Origin: Macrophomina tecta
Lineage: Eukaryota > Ascomycota > Dothideomycetes > Botryosphaeriales > Botryosphaeriaceae
Direction: 5' to 3'
Length of the DNA stretch: 64,000 nt
NCBI GenBank assembly: GCA_024180945.1
Contig: JAKSGN010000035.1
Coordinates: forward strand, 2,108,001-2,172,000
In this document: one piece after another, positions 42,746-55,180 of the stretch
How the letters are laid out: every line of letters starts with the position of its first letter
How positions within the stretch are numbered: the first letter of the stretch is position 1
The notes under the pieces: generated by a model
Seen by the model: only the letters and a program-made list of their open reading frames with translations
Database searches by the model: none
Told to the model about the DNA's origin: nothing
Program-made: the position numbers and the translations under genes

Positions 42746-44142
42746 ATGACTCTGGACTATTCCAGTCACCCGGCAGATTTGGTTGAAGGAGGAGTCAGTA
42801 TCCTCCTGACAGTGAGCTGTTTTATTGCTAATTCCGCGCAGGAGGTACAAGGAGTCAAGAAGACGGTCACAGTCGATGATCTGAAAAAAGCTATTCCTGC
42901 TCACTGCTTCAAGCCTTCGTACTCAAAGGCTTTTTTCTATCTCTTCCGAGACTTTCTGGTTGTGGGTGCTTTAGGAGCTTTTGCATGGATTTGCATTCCT
43001 CAACTCAACTACCGGGTGGCTCGCTATGCTGCATGGCTTCTCTATGGATACTTCCAAGGCCTTGCCTTTACTGGTCTCTGGGTAAGTGTTTTAACTACTC
43101 GATATTTAATTATGTGGCTCATGCGCATAACAGGTCCAGGGGCATGAGTGCGGTCACATGGGATTCTCACCCTCCCATCGCTTGAACGATGCAGTAGGAT
43201 TTTTCCTACACTCTGCATTGCTCACACCTTACTTTGCGTGGAAATCCACACACCGGCGTCACCACATCTACGCCAACAACCTGGCAAAGGACCACAACTA
43301 CGTCCCGCCGCACAAGGAAGAATACACCGAAAGTCTTATGTTCAACCGGGAGAGGCTTGAGGAACTCACCGAAGATGTTCCTTTGGTGACGCTTATGCGG
43401 ATCGTGATGCAGCAAGTACTTGGTTGGCCGTGGTACCTGATCTCGAATATCACTGCATCTCCTGGTAGTCTCTACCGCAAGCAATCCACCTCTCTGCTGG
43501 GAAACAGTCACTTCCTTCCCTCCTCCACGCTATTCCGTCCGGAAGAGGCTCATCTCATCCTGGCATCCGATATCGGCATTGGCGCAATGCTGTACGTGCT
43601 GTACCTCGCTGGCCTTAAGTTCGGGTTCTCCGCAGTTGCCCTCATGTACTTCCAGCCATACATGTGGGTCAACCACTGGATCGTGGCGATCACGTATCTC
43701 CACCACACTCACCCCAAGCTGCCGAAGTACCAGCCGGAAGCCTGGACCTTCATGAAGGGTGCCTTGGCTACGGTCGATCGTGAATTCGGCTGGGTCGGCA
43801 AGCACATGCTCCACAATGTCATTGAGTATCATGTGGTCCACCATCTTTTCTCGTAAGCAGCTGTCGGATCCTGCTTCCGTCTCTGGGCGTACTGACATTT
43901 CCTGCAGGAGAATTCCTCAATACCATGCCGAAGAAGCTACCAAGGCCATCATGCCGCTTCTGGGGGAAGCTTACCATCAAGACAAGCAACGCTACTTCAT
44001 CCCTGCCCTGTGGGAATCCTTCACGAGCTGCCAGTGGATTGAGGCAGACGATACCGCCGATCCGAAAGAACGCGCATACTGGTACAAGGGTGGCCCTTCC
44101 CCACCTCCGGAAAGCTCCATGGGTAAAAGAAGCTGGACCTAA
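42746..44142 (+). CDS. FAD2-type (delta-12) membrane fatty-acid desaturase, divergent
   Basis: Exons 42746-42793, 42842-43081, 43134-43852, 43908-44142; 413 residues. Three histidine boxes are intact: HECGH (100-104), HRRHH (136-140) and HVVHH (329-333), together with the N-terminal IPAHCFKPS element of FAD2 proteins and four or more membrane helices. These di-iron ER enzymes normally desaturate oleoyl lipids at C12. Here the residue before the first box is Gly99 (VQGHECGHM), and the usual Ala after it is also Gly. From memory, plant FAD2 relatives that make epoxy, hydroxy, acetylenic or conjugated products often have Gly before the box, so product chemistry may differ from plain desaturation. 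The first intron (42794-42841, 48 bases) is in frame without a stop; I removed it because it interrupts the expected N-terminus and has a TGCTAAT branch site. Confidence 0.88.
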
Positions 44143-45418
44143 AGTGAGCAAGGATGCAGACTCACAATGCAATCTCGTCGTTAAGGACTGCGATGGGATC
44201 TACCTTGAAACTAGCGGATAGAATTGCACACGCAGGCCGACATAGAATGACGATTAAAGACCTCTCCACTGGCACACTTCGGGATAGATAGACAGAATTC
44301 TTTCGTTTAAAGAAGATGCTAAGAAGATTATGGACAGCATGCGGCGGGACGTTGGAAGATTTCAGGAACAGAGTCAAAATTGAGAATGCGGATCACTTCC
44401 TATTGTTGTGTATCATATGGAGCACTCCTTTGTTCTGTGACTTCCAATTGGCAGGTTAATTCAGCGCTGCCTCCTCCATAAGCCACACAAGGATTTTGAC
44501 AGATGGAGCATTAGCATCGCAAACGAAGACCTTCAGATCAAAATACAAGGATCTAGGGAAGCCCCACCCGAAGTGGAAGAGTGCTGTCATATCCAATCAG
44601 TGTGCCAATGCAATGGCAAGGGAGCAATGAGGAAGTTGGGGGTTGTTTGAGCACTCGCCAGGAAATGGTCGCGTGCACTTCAAATACCAACGGGCCGTTC
44701 CAAACTGTACAATCTCCCGCATTTAAGCATCGTGCCGATCATTGAACCTAGTTACCTAACCGATGGTTCTTGGCCACAGGGGTCATACTATAGTCAATCA
44801 CGATATGTTGCATATCGCTGTTAACATCGTATCTGAGTGGGTGGTTGGACAGGAGATATCCTACGAATCTAACCAGCGTATTGGTGAGCCGGAAGAGGTT
44901 ATTCGTGAATCCTCTGCACGCACCTCAGCTGCTGGATGCACCGGGCAACAAATCATTGGTGAATGTGAAGAGCGGGCCTGACATGCAACTCTGTGGAATG
45001 TGCGCGGTCGGCCCAGTTGGTCGAACACCCAAGTCCGTGATCTGCCCGAAAGAGCGCTGAACGCCTTCGACGAAAGGCTGAAGACGGAAACAACTCCTAA
45101 GCACGCAACTGTGGAGTGCAAAGCTTGTTGTAGCCATCTGTGCCGCAAACAACGACAGCCAAGACGGGCCAAGGACCGTCAAGGCGGATGTCGGCAAATG
45201 GCCGAGAACTCTCCTCCTACCCACACCACTCAACCGAGCCACTGACGAAACGGGGGCCTTGGCTACCAGTTGGCTACAATTATCTTCTCCTTGGCTGGAG
45301 GGGTTCAGCAAACATGGTATAAAAACGTCATCCCGACCTGCACCCTGTCTACCCGCTCTCCCGGGCCCTCCTATCCCTTGCCGCCATCTTGCACTCCCGC
45401 GCAGCATCTGCGGTGATT
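44143..45418. other. Intergenic, nothing recognised
   Basis: The 1.3 kb between two plus-strand genes holds only short frames. It should contain the desaturase 3' UTR and the symporter promoter. Confidence 0.5.
45318..45325 (+). promoter_or_regulatory. TATA box of the symporter gene
   Basis: TATAAAAA about 100 bases upstream of the ATG at 45419, followed by a CT-rich leader. Confidence 0.6.
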
Positions 45419-47434
45419 ATGGCGGTCATACAATTCTTCAAAAAGATTGGCAGTTTGTTTGCTCCACCAGCGCAAAAGTCAGACAGCGGGCGGGATCAAT
45501 GGCCTTCGCGAGCCGCGTTCCTTCTTGCCGCCATGGGCGGCTGCGCAGGGCAAGGCAACCTGCTACGATACCCATCCGTTGTCTACAACAATTACGGCCT
45601 ACAATGGTTCATTCCCTATCTCCTCGCCGTTACCTTGATTGCCATTCCGGCCCTCATTCTGGAAATATCCATTGGCCAAGCATATCAAGGCGGGTCACTT
45701 ATTGCCTCCAACAACATCCACAGACGACTGAAGGGCGTCGGTCTGGGTCCCGTCTTCGTAAGCTTTATTGTCGTGCATTACTTCACCGTCAATCTAGCAT
45801 GGATCATGAACTACTTCCGCCATTCTTTTACCAGCCCACTCCCGTGGGAGGGGAGAATCGAAGAGTTCTATTGGAATGATATCGTCCACAACGTGGACTC
45901 GTTTGAGGGCAGCTTGACCCCAGGCAACAGCGCCGTTGCCGAGTACACTCGTTATCCGGGCATAGCCGTCCTTGGCGAAACCGTTGGATGGAGCGCCTTT
46001 ATTTGGTTCCTAATCTGGGTCTCCATTTTCCGCGGTGTTGGTCTGACCGGCCGCGTCGTCTACTTTACCATGGGTTTGCCGATAGTCACGACCATCATCT
46101 TCGTTGGACGCGCGCTCTCTCTTGACAACGCTGGAGAGGGTGTGCGGCTGCTATGGGCGACCTGGAGAAGTGATCAGCTAGCATCTGGGACGGTTTGGCA
46201 GACTGCCGTAGGCCAAGTCTTCTTTTCAACAGGCATTGGCTTCGGTTACTTTACGTCTTACGCGTCATACAATGCGAAACACTCTAATGCTGTCATGGAT
46301 GCAATTCTTATCTGTGGCAGCAATGTCTTGTTTGAGAACTTCGCTGCCTTTGCTGTCTTTGGAGTGGTCGGATACCTTCGGAGATGGCCCCAGGATGGCG
46401 TTAGACTTGGTGCTTTCGTTGTGGGTTTCCTGACACTTCCGGAAGCCGTGCTTCAGATGCCTGGCTCCAACTTCTGGGCCGTTCTACTGTTCTTCACTCT
46501 AGTGGTCCTGGGATTCAGCTCCGCCTTCGTCATGCTGGACGCTGTTGTAACATTGGCTGTTGACTCGGGACTCAGGTTCTCACGTCCCGTCATTGTCACG
46601 ACGCTGACCATAATCTCATTCCTTCTCTGTCTGCCATATTGCACAGAGTTCGGATACTACCTTCTGGACGGGATTGATCGATGGATTAACAACATAGCCC
46701 TAATTTTTGTGGTATGGTCTGAAGTCGTAAGCGCTACCACCATCTATCGCTGGACCGATGTTGTCAGCCAAACCGGATTGCCTGGATTTGCGATCTATAA
46801 TTTCGGATACTTCGGAGGGCAGGTCATTGGAATCTCTGTCGCGCATGGCTTGGGAAACCCTGGGGCAGGGGCTGGTGCCGGATTTGGTGTTTATATTGTC
46901 TGCGCCCTCGTGTCCACCTTCATATCTAAGACACCAGACTCCAAACCACCGAGTTTCTGGCATTCCTTCACTTTACTCAGCCGATTCTGGTACTTGGCAT
47001 TCTACTCTGTAAGTCTGACAGCTGCCCGCACAACTGGGGTCACGCTGACCCCATTGCCCCAATAGGGAAACCAATTACGGCGCGACCTCAATGTGATTGT
47101 CGGTGGCGGAAAGAATTGGAATATTCCCTCCTTCCTACCTTTCCTGCTCAGATACGTCAGCGGTCCCACTCTAGCCATCATCTTCAGTTTCGCGTACCCA
47201 GAGTTCTACTCCCTTCGCTACGACCCGATGATGATAGCCGGCTTCATCCTCGCCCATCTCTGCTTATTGATGATGGTTATGGGTTTCATCATGCCCAGGT
47301 ACTATGACTGTTTCGTGCCGCCTCACCGACGGAGTGAGGGCACTGGAGAGACCGTTGTCAATCAAATCAAGGGAGACGAGACGTTGAGCATCCATGAAGA
47401 TGTTGAGAGTAGCCCTTACAGGCGAAAATCATGA
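45419..47434 (+). CDS. Neurotransmitter:sodium symporter (SNF/SLC6) family protein
   Basis: Exons 45419-47008 and 47066-47434; 652 residues. The first helix carries the family signature region GGCAGQGNLLRYPSVVYNNYG (the counterpart of GNVWRFPYLCYKNGG, which lines the substrate and sodium sites), and later helices include PALILEISIGQAYQGG, GQVFFSTGIGFGYFTSYASY and GSNVLFENFAAFAVFG, typical of SLC6 helices 6 and 7. About twelve membrane helices are present and the tail is hydrophilic. Family members couple uptake of amino acids or amines to ions; fungal members are few and little studied, so the substrate is not predictable. The upstream frame is open but the ATG at 45419 gives the normal short cytosolic N-terminus. 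No neighbouring gene suggests a pathway. Confidence 0.88.
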
Positions 47435-47947
47435 GGATGTGACTCTCACCCACTGAAGGTCTTCGGGCAGACCCATTGGCGCCGACAGACACGAAAGCAA
47501 TGCAGCTCCGGACGCCCGCTCGAGACCTTAAATGGAGTCGCTGCTAATCGGCGCGAAAAGGCTGATAGATATCAAAACAGAGAACACTCCTTGAGCAATA
47601 TGAAACGTCATACTAGGTGCCTGTCGGAGTGGCGATCATACGCTCCTCTGGATGAGACCATTTAGATACCAATATCAACATAGAATTCCTTTTTTGTAAA
47701 AAAAAAAAAAAAAAAAAGAGAAAAGAGAAAAGAATCTCGATTACTCTACCGAGTAAGATGCAGAAAAAAACGCTATGCAATACCCCACTCGCACAGTAAA
47801 GTCCATCTCCTGCACACAGCGCCTCTTTACAAGCAACAAAGAAACGCCGCAAATGCGCACCCACCGACACGTACCTTTTATACTCGATGCAAAACCGCGC
47901 CCCAGAAAAAGCCGAAAACTAGGAAGAAGATCCCATCAATGAAGCCC
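47435..47947. other. Convergent intergenic region
   Basis: Spacer between the 3' ends of the symporter and POL2 genes. It contains an A run at 47698-47717 followed by a purine-only GAGAAAAGAGAAAAGAA stretch. Confidence 0.6.
47698..47717. repeat. Poly-A tract of 20 bases
   Basis: Uninterrupted A run in the convergent spacer, continuing into a purine-rich stretch. A simple-sequence tract, likely length-variable. Confidence 0.9.
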
Positions 47948-50900
47948 TCACACTCCCTCCACAACTTCATTCACACAGCTTTCCAACACTCCAAACCCAA
48001 ACCACTTAGCCACCTGCTCATACACCTTCAACTTCCTTACCAAATCCTCCCTCTTCAAGCTTGGCATCCACTGTCCGCTACATGCGCAATGCTCCATGAA
48101 ACAGCTTGTCTCGCTCTGCAGCCTCCCGCACTTCCCGCACTTCACATCCTGGCCCACCCACTTCAGGGCTAGTGCCTGCACGTCCGCCGCGAGCCTCGTC
48201 TCCAGGCGGGCCAGGTCGTGCGGCGCGTGGCAGGACGGACAACTCAGATTCAGTGTGCCCTTGGGAGCCGCGCCTCCATCTTCCATGTTCGCGCTGGGGC
48301 GAGACATGGAGGCAATGATCTCGCCGTCGCGGCAGAGGTCGACGTCGCGCACGGCGGTGCAGTCGTCGCAGACGAGACCGCGCACCCATAGGCTCGCGGC
48401 CGGATTGGCGAATGCGGCTTCAGTGCTGAACTCGCGGACGTCAAAGAGGCGGAGGAGCTCCTTGCGGAGGAGGCGCGCTTCGAGATTGATGCTCTTGTCC
48501 AGCGACAGGACCTGCGTGAGGCATTTGACCAGCTGGAGAGTGGGGTTTGTCAGGCCAACAGCGATATCCGGGTTGGCTCCTGGCAGTGATGGGAAGAGCC
48601 AGTCGGGTGCAAGTTCGGCGTGGAGCTGCTCCTGATGCTGGCGGCGCAGGAGAGCTGCAATCTCCTTAGTAAGGGTTTTTGTGAAAGTTTTTGCGAGAAC
48701 AGTAGTTGGACCATCAGAAGGGTCCTGGGTAAGCGAACGAAATGGCAGTTGGGTCTGGCGAGGTGTTGATTCGACTTGCATTTGGCCATTTCCGCCTGAT
48801 GAAGAGGGGCGCTGATGAGGACGTTTGCGTGTGTGCATCAGCTCGATGAACTCAACAACCCAATCATTAAAGACCGGCTGCAATGCAGGTGGCAGGAATG
48901 TTGCGAAGTGCCAGCACATGATAGTGTCCAGGGTCTGGTTCTCAGCCTCCACTACCTCTCGGCATCCTTTGCCACCATAGTTGAACTCGTCGTACCATGC
49001 CAGATAATCCCAGTACTCCTTGATTTGCAGGTCTAAGCTTTGGAAAATTGGCTTCGCGCGCACAGTCTTCAAAATGTACTGGCTATACGCATAGGCATTG
49101 CCGACTTCAGCCTTTGTTGTCTGTAGCAATAGCCTGTTGGCGCTTGCAAAAACGACATGAGAGCCCACACGGCGGAAATCGGACATCAGTTGTTGAAGGG
49201 CTTTCTTCGACATCATTTGCACGTAGTAGTGTAGTGCGCGGTCATAAAGGAATGAGCCCGGACACTCCACCCAGCGAACAAGGTGTTGCACCATGACGTC
49301 TGCCATATCGCTCCCCTTCTCAGCCTCAGACCACCAAGCCTTGACCATCTCCCGCAGAACTAGGATTCCGGCGGAAGCGAAGGCGTTATCGGAGTAGATG
49401 ACGTTTGACCCATCGCTGGGTTGTTCCTCCGTCGGCGCAGCGGGATTGAAGGATACTGAATCAGATCCTTCCGCTTCGTTGATGATTGAAGAAGACAGTA
49501 CAGTGCTTATGGCTAAGTTCTTGATCTCAAGATCAATGCATACTGAAGAGTAAGTCCCGGGATTGTTGATAGAGGGCATTTCCACTGTGTCCAATGGTCC
49601 AAGAACGTCGTCCTTTTCGTAACCGGCATGATCCGGCTTCGGCCCTTCTGACCACCAAAGCACGACCTTGTCTTTCTGCAGTCTTCTGGCATAGGCAATG
49701 TCGATAAGGAAACGAGGGTCATCTCGCTCTAGATTGCAAAGTGGAATATCGCCGTACCGGGCCAAATTGACTAGATGGGCCACCCAGGTTCCTAGATCAA
49801 GATAGTGATCAATGAGGCGGCGCGCAACAAAATTTTGCCAGCCCAATGGCGGCAGCTGCTTGTCCGACTCGTCGGCCTGTAGAGGCAGGACAGGCATATC
49901 TTTGAGAACTGGGATTTCGTGGGCAAGCAACTTCTGATTCTCCGCACGAACAACAAGTATGACCGGCCGAGACTCATCATTCCTCATCTTCTTGATAACA
50001 TCTGCCACCTCGAGGTGGGCTTTTCGCTTCGTAGTAACTTGAACAGTCTTAAAATGGATACTGGTCTGGTACTCAAAAGTCTCCTGCCAAGGCTGGCCTT
50101 CTGACGTTTCGAAACGTGCCGCAAGGTGATCTTTGTAGATTTTATCCAGATTCGGAAGACCTTGGACGTCTCTTGACCGGTTCAGGACGATAACATGAGC
50201 CTGCTCTTTGCTGCTTGAGAAGAGAGCGAATATCTGCCTTTCACCTGCAATGATATGATGGAGGTAAAGGTAGCCCAGAGGGTTCTGCTCGAGGTATGGC
50301 TGAGGGTTGGGTACCCGTCGTAGAGCGGACAGGTCGAAACCTTGCTCAAGACCTTTCCCCAGGACACCACGCTGTGTCTCGTCAAATGTGCAAATACTTC
50401 CAAGCTCTAGCATTGCGCGGACATTGAGAGGCACCTGAGTCTCGTATACTCCTTCCACACTGGGATGGTTGAAGAGAAGTGTGAGGTTCTTGGATTCGTT
50501 GACGTAGGTTTCCTCGGGCAGGGTCAGCTTGAAGAGATGTACTGAAGGGTGGCCATTCGGCAGGGTGTGATTGACGACTTTCTCTACGCTGCATCCGGGT
50601 ATCGACACGTTCGGTAGATCATCGCTCCGCAAGTTGAGATAAACTTGCCGAGGAACGACGATTTTGATGACGTAAATCTTCTTATCGATGAGAATGTATG
50701 CTTTAACCTCTCCAGGTAGGTCGCCTTGGCGCAGTTGCAGTAATTGCCATTTGTTCATGTACACCAGCTCTGCCTGGTTCCTGAAAAAAGTCCCAAGCCC
50801 ATCAGAGGCATCAGTGCGCTTTTCACCAAACAGCTGGCGCCTTCGAATCCTCTGCTGTTTTTGAATTTTCCACTTTTGCTTCTGGTACTTGAGCCAGCCT

Positions 50901-53900
50901 TGGTAGTCTTCCGTGATGGAGGGCATCTTCGAAGGTAAGCTCGCATATGGATCTGTCGGAGCGGCAGGCTCTGGCGCTTTACGCTTCTGCACCATCTTGG
51001 TGACTGTTCCTTTCCGTGGCTTGTCAAGTTGCGAACCTCCGAAGTCCTCGAGATCAGCCATCTTCTTGGCCACGACATTTGCATCAATGTCTGTCAAAGC
51101 TTTCTTTCCGAACATGTCCGTCATTTTCTTCTGTTTGAAAACATCATCTTTGATGCGAATTCTCCGCTCAAGCCAGTCAGGATGCGCCACGCGAGGCACG
51201 GGATTGCGGACCTTCTGAAGCGCCGCAGGAATGGTGATAAGCTTCTGGATAACCGATCCAAGGCGCTCAAGGTAGTAGCTCCAGTCGGTGATAGTCCTGG
51301 GGTCGCAGTCTCCGGGATCAGACTTCAGCCACTTGCGGAGGAAATATTTCTTCACCGACTCCTCAGCAGAGAAAATGGCGACCGGAATAGCACGCTCGGT
51401 GACAGGGGCGTGCTTTGGCTGTGAAGAGATAATATACTTGCAATTCAAGCCCTTGTCCTTGATCATTTGTTCCCCTAGGAACTCCGCTAAACGTCTTGCG
51501 GTGGTGATTGCAGTTGTCTTTGCACCACCGTACTCTTCCACCGTCTTAGTCATGCTCTTGTTCTCGCAAATCAGGTCAATGAGCTCCTCATCAGCAAGTG
51601 TCGTGCCCTGCGAGTAAAGAACATCGAGCCATTGGTTAGCAACCTTGGCGACAGCGGCATACGTTTCTTGAAGAGTTGAGCCTTCGAGGAAGAACTTGAA
51701 AATCTGCGTCTGGAAGATCTTGATGAGCTTCAACTCTCCTCTTCTCTTCACTTCGAAACCCTTCAGCTCAGCCAAACTACCATCATGATTGAAAACAGCG
51801 TAACGTTTCTTCAAGTTCTTGTCCTCTTCTTTCGAGGTTGGCAAAATCATTGCTTTGTATGGTCCGTCAACCTCGAAGAAGATGCTATTATCGCTGCGGG
51901 TCTCGTAACGGAAAGTCTCCGGATCCTTCAAATCCTGGTACTGATGATTGGTGAATTTATCGTGGACTCGATGGTTCAGCATGACGCATGGGTAGGAAAT
52001 CGCCACCTTCTTTCCGTTTTTCGTTTTGAATGAGAAGTTCTCCGGAAATGTTGCTGGCAGAATGCACCAGATACCATCGGTGTCAAGTTCCAGTGGTCTT
52101 CCTATCCTTTCAACCAGCTGACAAGCCATCTGAATGATACTTGCTCCTGTAAAACAAGTGATGCCGGCCATTTCCAAGGAGTACCACCGGGATCCTTTTC
52201 TCATGACATATCCGTAGAAACTGTTCAGAATGACTTTGTGGGCGAGCTGAAGCGAATCAAACAATACGATCATCTTCTTAGCCTCATCGACCTCCGCAGC
52301 ACTGGCTCCAGAGGCCTTCAGCGCTTCAGTCTTTCCTTTCCAAACTTTTTGTTTGCCCTTAAAGTCGTAACGGCGATCACGGAAGGTACTGACAGTGTCG
52401 ACATAGAAAGGATTCTCGCGCTGACAAATTATGGACTCTCGTTGCAAGGTGGTAGACTCATGGATCTTGTGGTAAATCTTTTTGCTGTAGTCCTGCAACC
52501 GTTTTTTGACCATGGCAGCCTGCTCGTCAAGCGAAAGTTCCTGGAATGATCGCGTTGTGCCAGGTCTTTTTCCGGGGAATTTCTCGTTCTCGAGAGAATT
52601 CCTGATCATGTTATATTCATCTCTTTTGGCAGGGAGATATTCTCCTCTCCAAGCCCAGGGTAATCGGCGATCGCACGTTTTTCCTGGTCTGTTGAAGTCA
52701 CATGCGGCGCAATCTGCTTCCGTGACCATAGAGTCCGGTTGCAGACGGTTCGTTGTCATGATGTTTGGGTACATTGATGCGACATCCAAGTGGTAAATTG
52801 AGGGTTTCTCGTTCCTGTTGGGGGTGTCCCTCAGATTCCTCAGCTTCTCGGCGATTTGCTCCTTGACCTCATCGTAGTTCACGATGTCATCCATCGACTT
52901 CTTTTCTTCAACTGTGATGGAAAATTTCAAAGCCGCGTCCAGTTCATCAATCAGCTGCTGGAATGCTGCTGGATCGAGCGCAAAGTTGACAGGAATATCG
53001 CTTCGGAAGACACCGGCTTCGATGCTTTCAACGTGTCCACCGACATATGTCTCGGATTCCAGGAGGTGACCGTCCCAGAAAGCTTCCCTGGGCGCATGAT
53101 GCTTATTCGGAAGCACAATCTCCTTCTGATACGCTTGGACCATGAGCAACATCTCGCAAAGAGTACCGGTACCCTTTCTTAACACATCATCCGGTCCCAG
53201 AGGGATGATTGTGCAGAGCGAGAAAATGAAGGGATGTACATATTTCATATACAAGTAATAGGTTGCAACAGCGTCTGACACTGAGTATTCAGCGAGAATC
53301 TGAGGTTTTTCCGATGCATAAGGCGTCATCAGCTCGGGGTCCAGCTCGTCAGGATCGTATCCCAGCTTTGCGACTGTGACAGCTTTCAGACCACGACTTC
53401 CCTGTGGTAAATAACTGTCACGGTTGACCCATGCAAAAGCGTCCAAATGGCAACAATGGTCCGATTGGTAGATATCCTCGCTGTTTTTCCGGAAACCAAT
53501 CTCCTGGTACATGTCGATTCCGAGAATGCTTGCTCTTGCCTCCACAAATGGCCAATCGAAGAAGTCTCCGTTGTAAGTGACCATGACCGTTGGTCTAGCG
53601 ATTTTGATGTGCTCGAAGAACCGCTCGAGCACGGCCTTTTCGTCCGGTTCATTGAAGATCATGAAAGGTCCTTCGTACTCCGGTTTTGGGGTGTATTCAA
53701 AATCCGCAATGTCCTCGGAGACGATCTCTCTGTTTGTGATGAGAAATCCCTGCCCATCTATCATGTACGAAATCATCATGATTTGATCGATCGACGAGTC
53801 GGGGAACTTTAAGGGGGCCTTTGAGGTCTCGATATCGTATGCCATCACCACAGGGTCAGCACGCGTTAACCTGTCTTCAATGCACGTCAAGGTCGTGAAG

Positions 53901-54800
53901 CCATGCTTTGCTTCCACCCAATACCACTTTCCGATACGAATATCTGCCCACAATCAGACGAGACCATTGGCAAATTTTCGGAGTACATACCTAGATCAAT
54001 GGCAACTCGGACGTGGTACGGAACGTCGTATTCTCGAATATCCACAATGTAATCGCTCGCCTCCACAACTCCATTAGGTCGTTTCTCGTAATCTTGGTCA
54101 TCATCAAAAATGTCAAATCCGGCGTTGGCACTGCAGGTATTGTGAGCCTTCGATCCTGGGGATAGGGTGCAATACTAGTGTACCTTGCAACCTCCGCATA
54201 TGTATCCATCGCGTTCATCTTCTTTTTATTGACTTCTGCAATGGGCAGTAATACCTTTCGTACTGCCAACAAGTCTGGGACATTGACGAAGGTGAGCTTC
54301 AAGAAAGTCCTGCGGTAACCCAGGAGATGATTCGGCATGCTGAGGTCCTCCTTCTCGATTTTTGAAATATTCTTGACCAGCCCTTCAAATGCGCGCTTGC
54401 ACCATTCCTCGACGTCTGCCTCTTTCCCTCTTTTTATTGCCACCAGAAAGTATGGGTCATATCCCACAGTCGCTTTGAAGTAGTCTTCGCCGTTGTCGCC
54501 GATGAAGTAGAAGTCGACTCCTGCACGTCCTCCAGGGTGGTTTTCGTCCTCGATGGTGGTGCTGTGCATGTTGAACAGCCAGCCCGCCTTCTTCTTTCCG
54601 GACTCGTACCGCACGAAACCAAAAGTCTCGTCGATGCTGTTGGCGAGGCGCGTTGCTTCTAGCTTCTCGTTTTGGGACGTTGCTTCGCTGCTCCGGAGGG
54701 TAGATGCATCCACGGTCTTGGGGCCTTTGCGTGGTCCGTACGAAGTGTTGCCATTTTTGCCTAACCGCCTGAAAGGCTGTCCAGGCCGGCGGGGAGGCAT
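47948..54800 (-). CDS. POL2: DNA polymerase epsilon catalytic subunit
   Basis: Minus-strand exons in reading order: 54800-54184, 54130-53991, 53943-47948; 2250 residues, close to yeast Pol2 (2222). N-terminal exonuclease motifs are AYDIETSK (Exo I), YNGDFFDWPF (Exo II) and YSVSDAVATYYLY (Exo III). Polymerase motifs are LDVASMYPNIM (A), ILNSFYGYVMRKGSRW (B) and ELDTDGIW (C). The long C-terminal half is the inactive second polymerase-like module, and the end holds two cysteine clusters (CDDC with SCPSC; CGKC with HCACSGQW) that bind metal and the Dpb2 subunit. The enzyme synthesises the leading strand and takes part in the replication checkpoint. The first two introns lie near the N-terminus; the rest is one exon of 6 kb. 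Divergent from COX20. Confidence 0.97.
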
Positions 54801-55180
54801 TGTGAAAGAGTGAAAGGGCCGCTGCGGGCGGTTTGGGGTATTCGGCGGTCGTGAGGTTTAGTTGGGTATCATTTGAATTAGAACATGGAAGTACTGCCGG
54901 GATGGAAAGTGCGGGGGGCGGACGCGGGCATAGGTGAAGGCAAGCCGTTGTTGTTTGGTGAGCAAAGCGGGCTGCTTCAGCGTGGAGAATCTCGGGACTA
55001 ACTGACTGATGCGCGACGCGAGCTCGAGGTGCGCGTCGACGCGTTTCGCGTCGGGCCAATGACTGCCAAGCAGACGCTAATCATCGGCGATGACCACGCC
55101 AAATCCTCCGACGGGCCAGGCCGCCGCCTCATGCGATCATAGAATTCGCGGAGAGCTGCCTTAGCAACTCCACCAACACC
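54801..55180. promoter_or_regulatory. Divergent promoter of POL2 and COX20 with MCB-like elements
   Basis: The 380-base region between the two start codons contains ACGCGT at 55039-55044, plus ACGCGA at 55016-55021 and its reverse complement TCGCGT at 55046-55051. ACGCGT is the MluI cell-cycle box bound by MBF at G1/S genes in yeast, including replication genes. A CCAAT box lies at 55056-55060. Confidence 0.6.
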
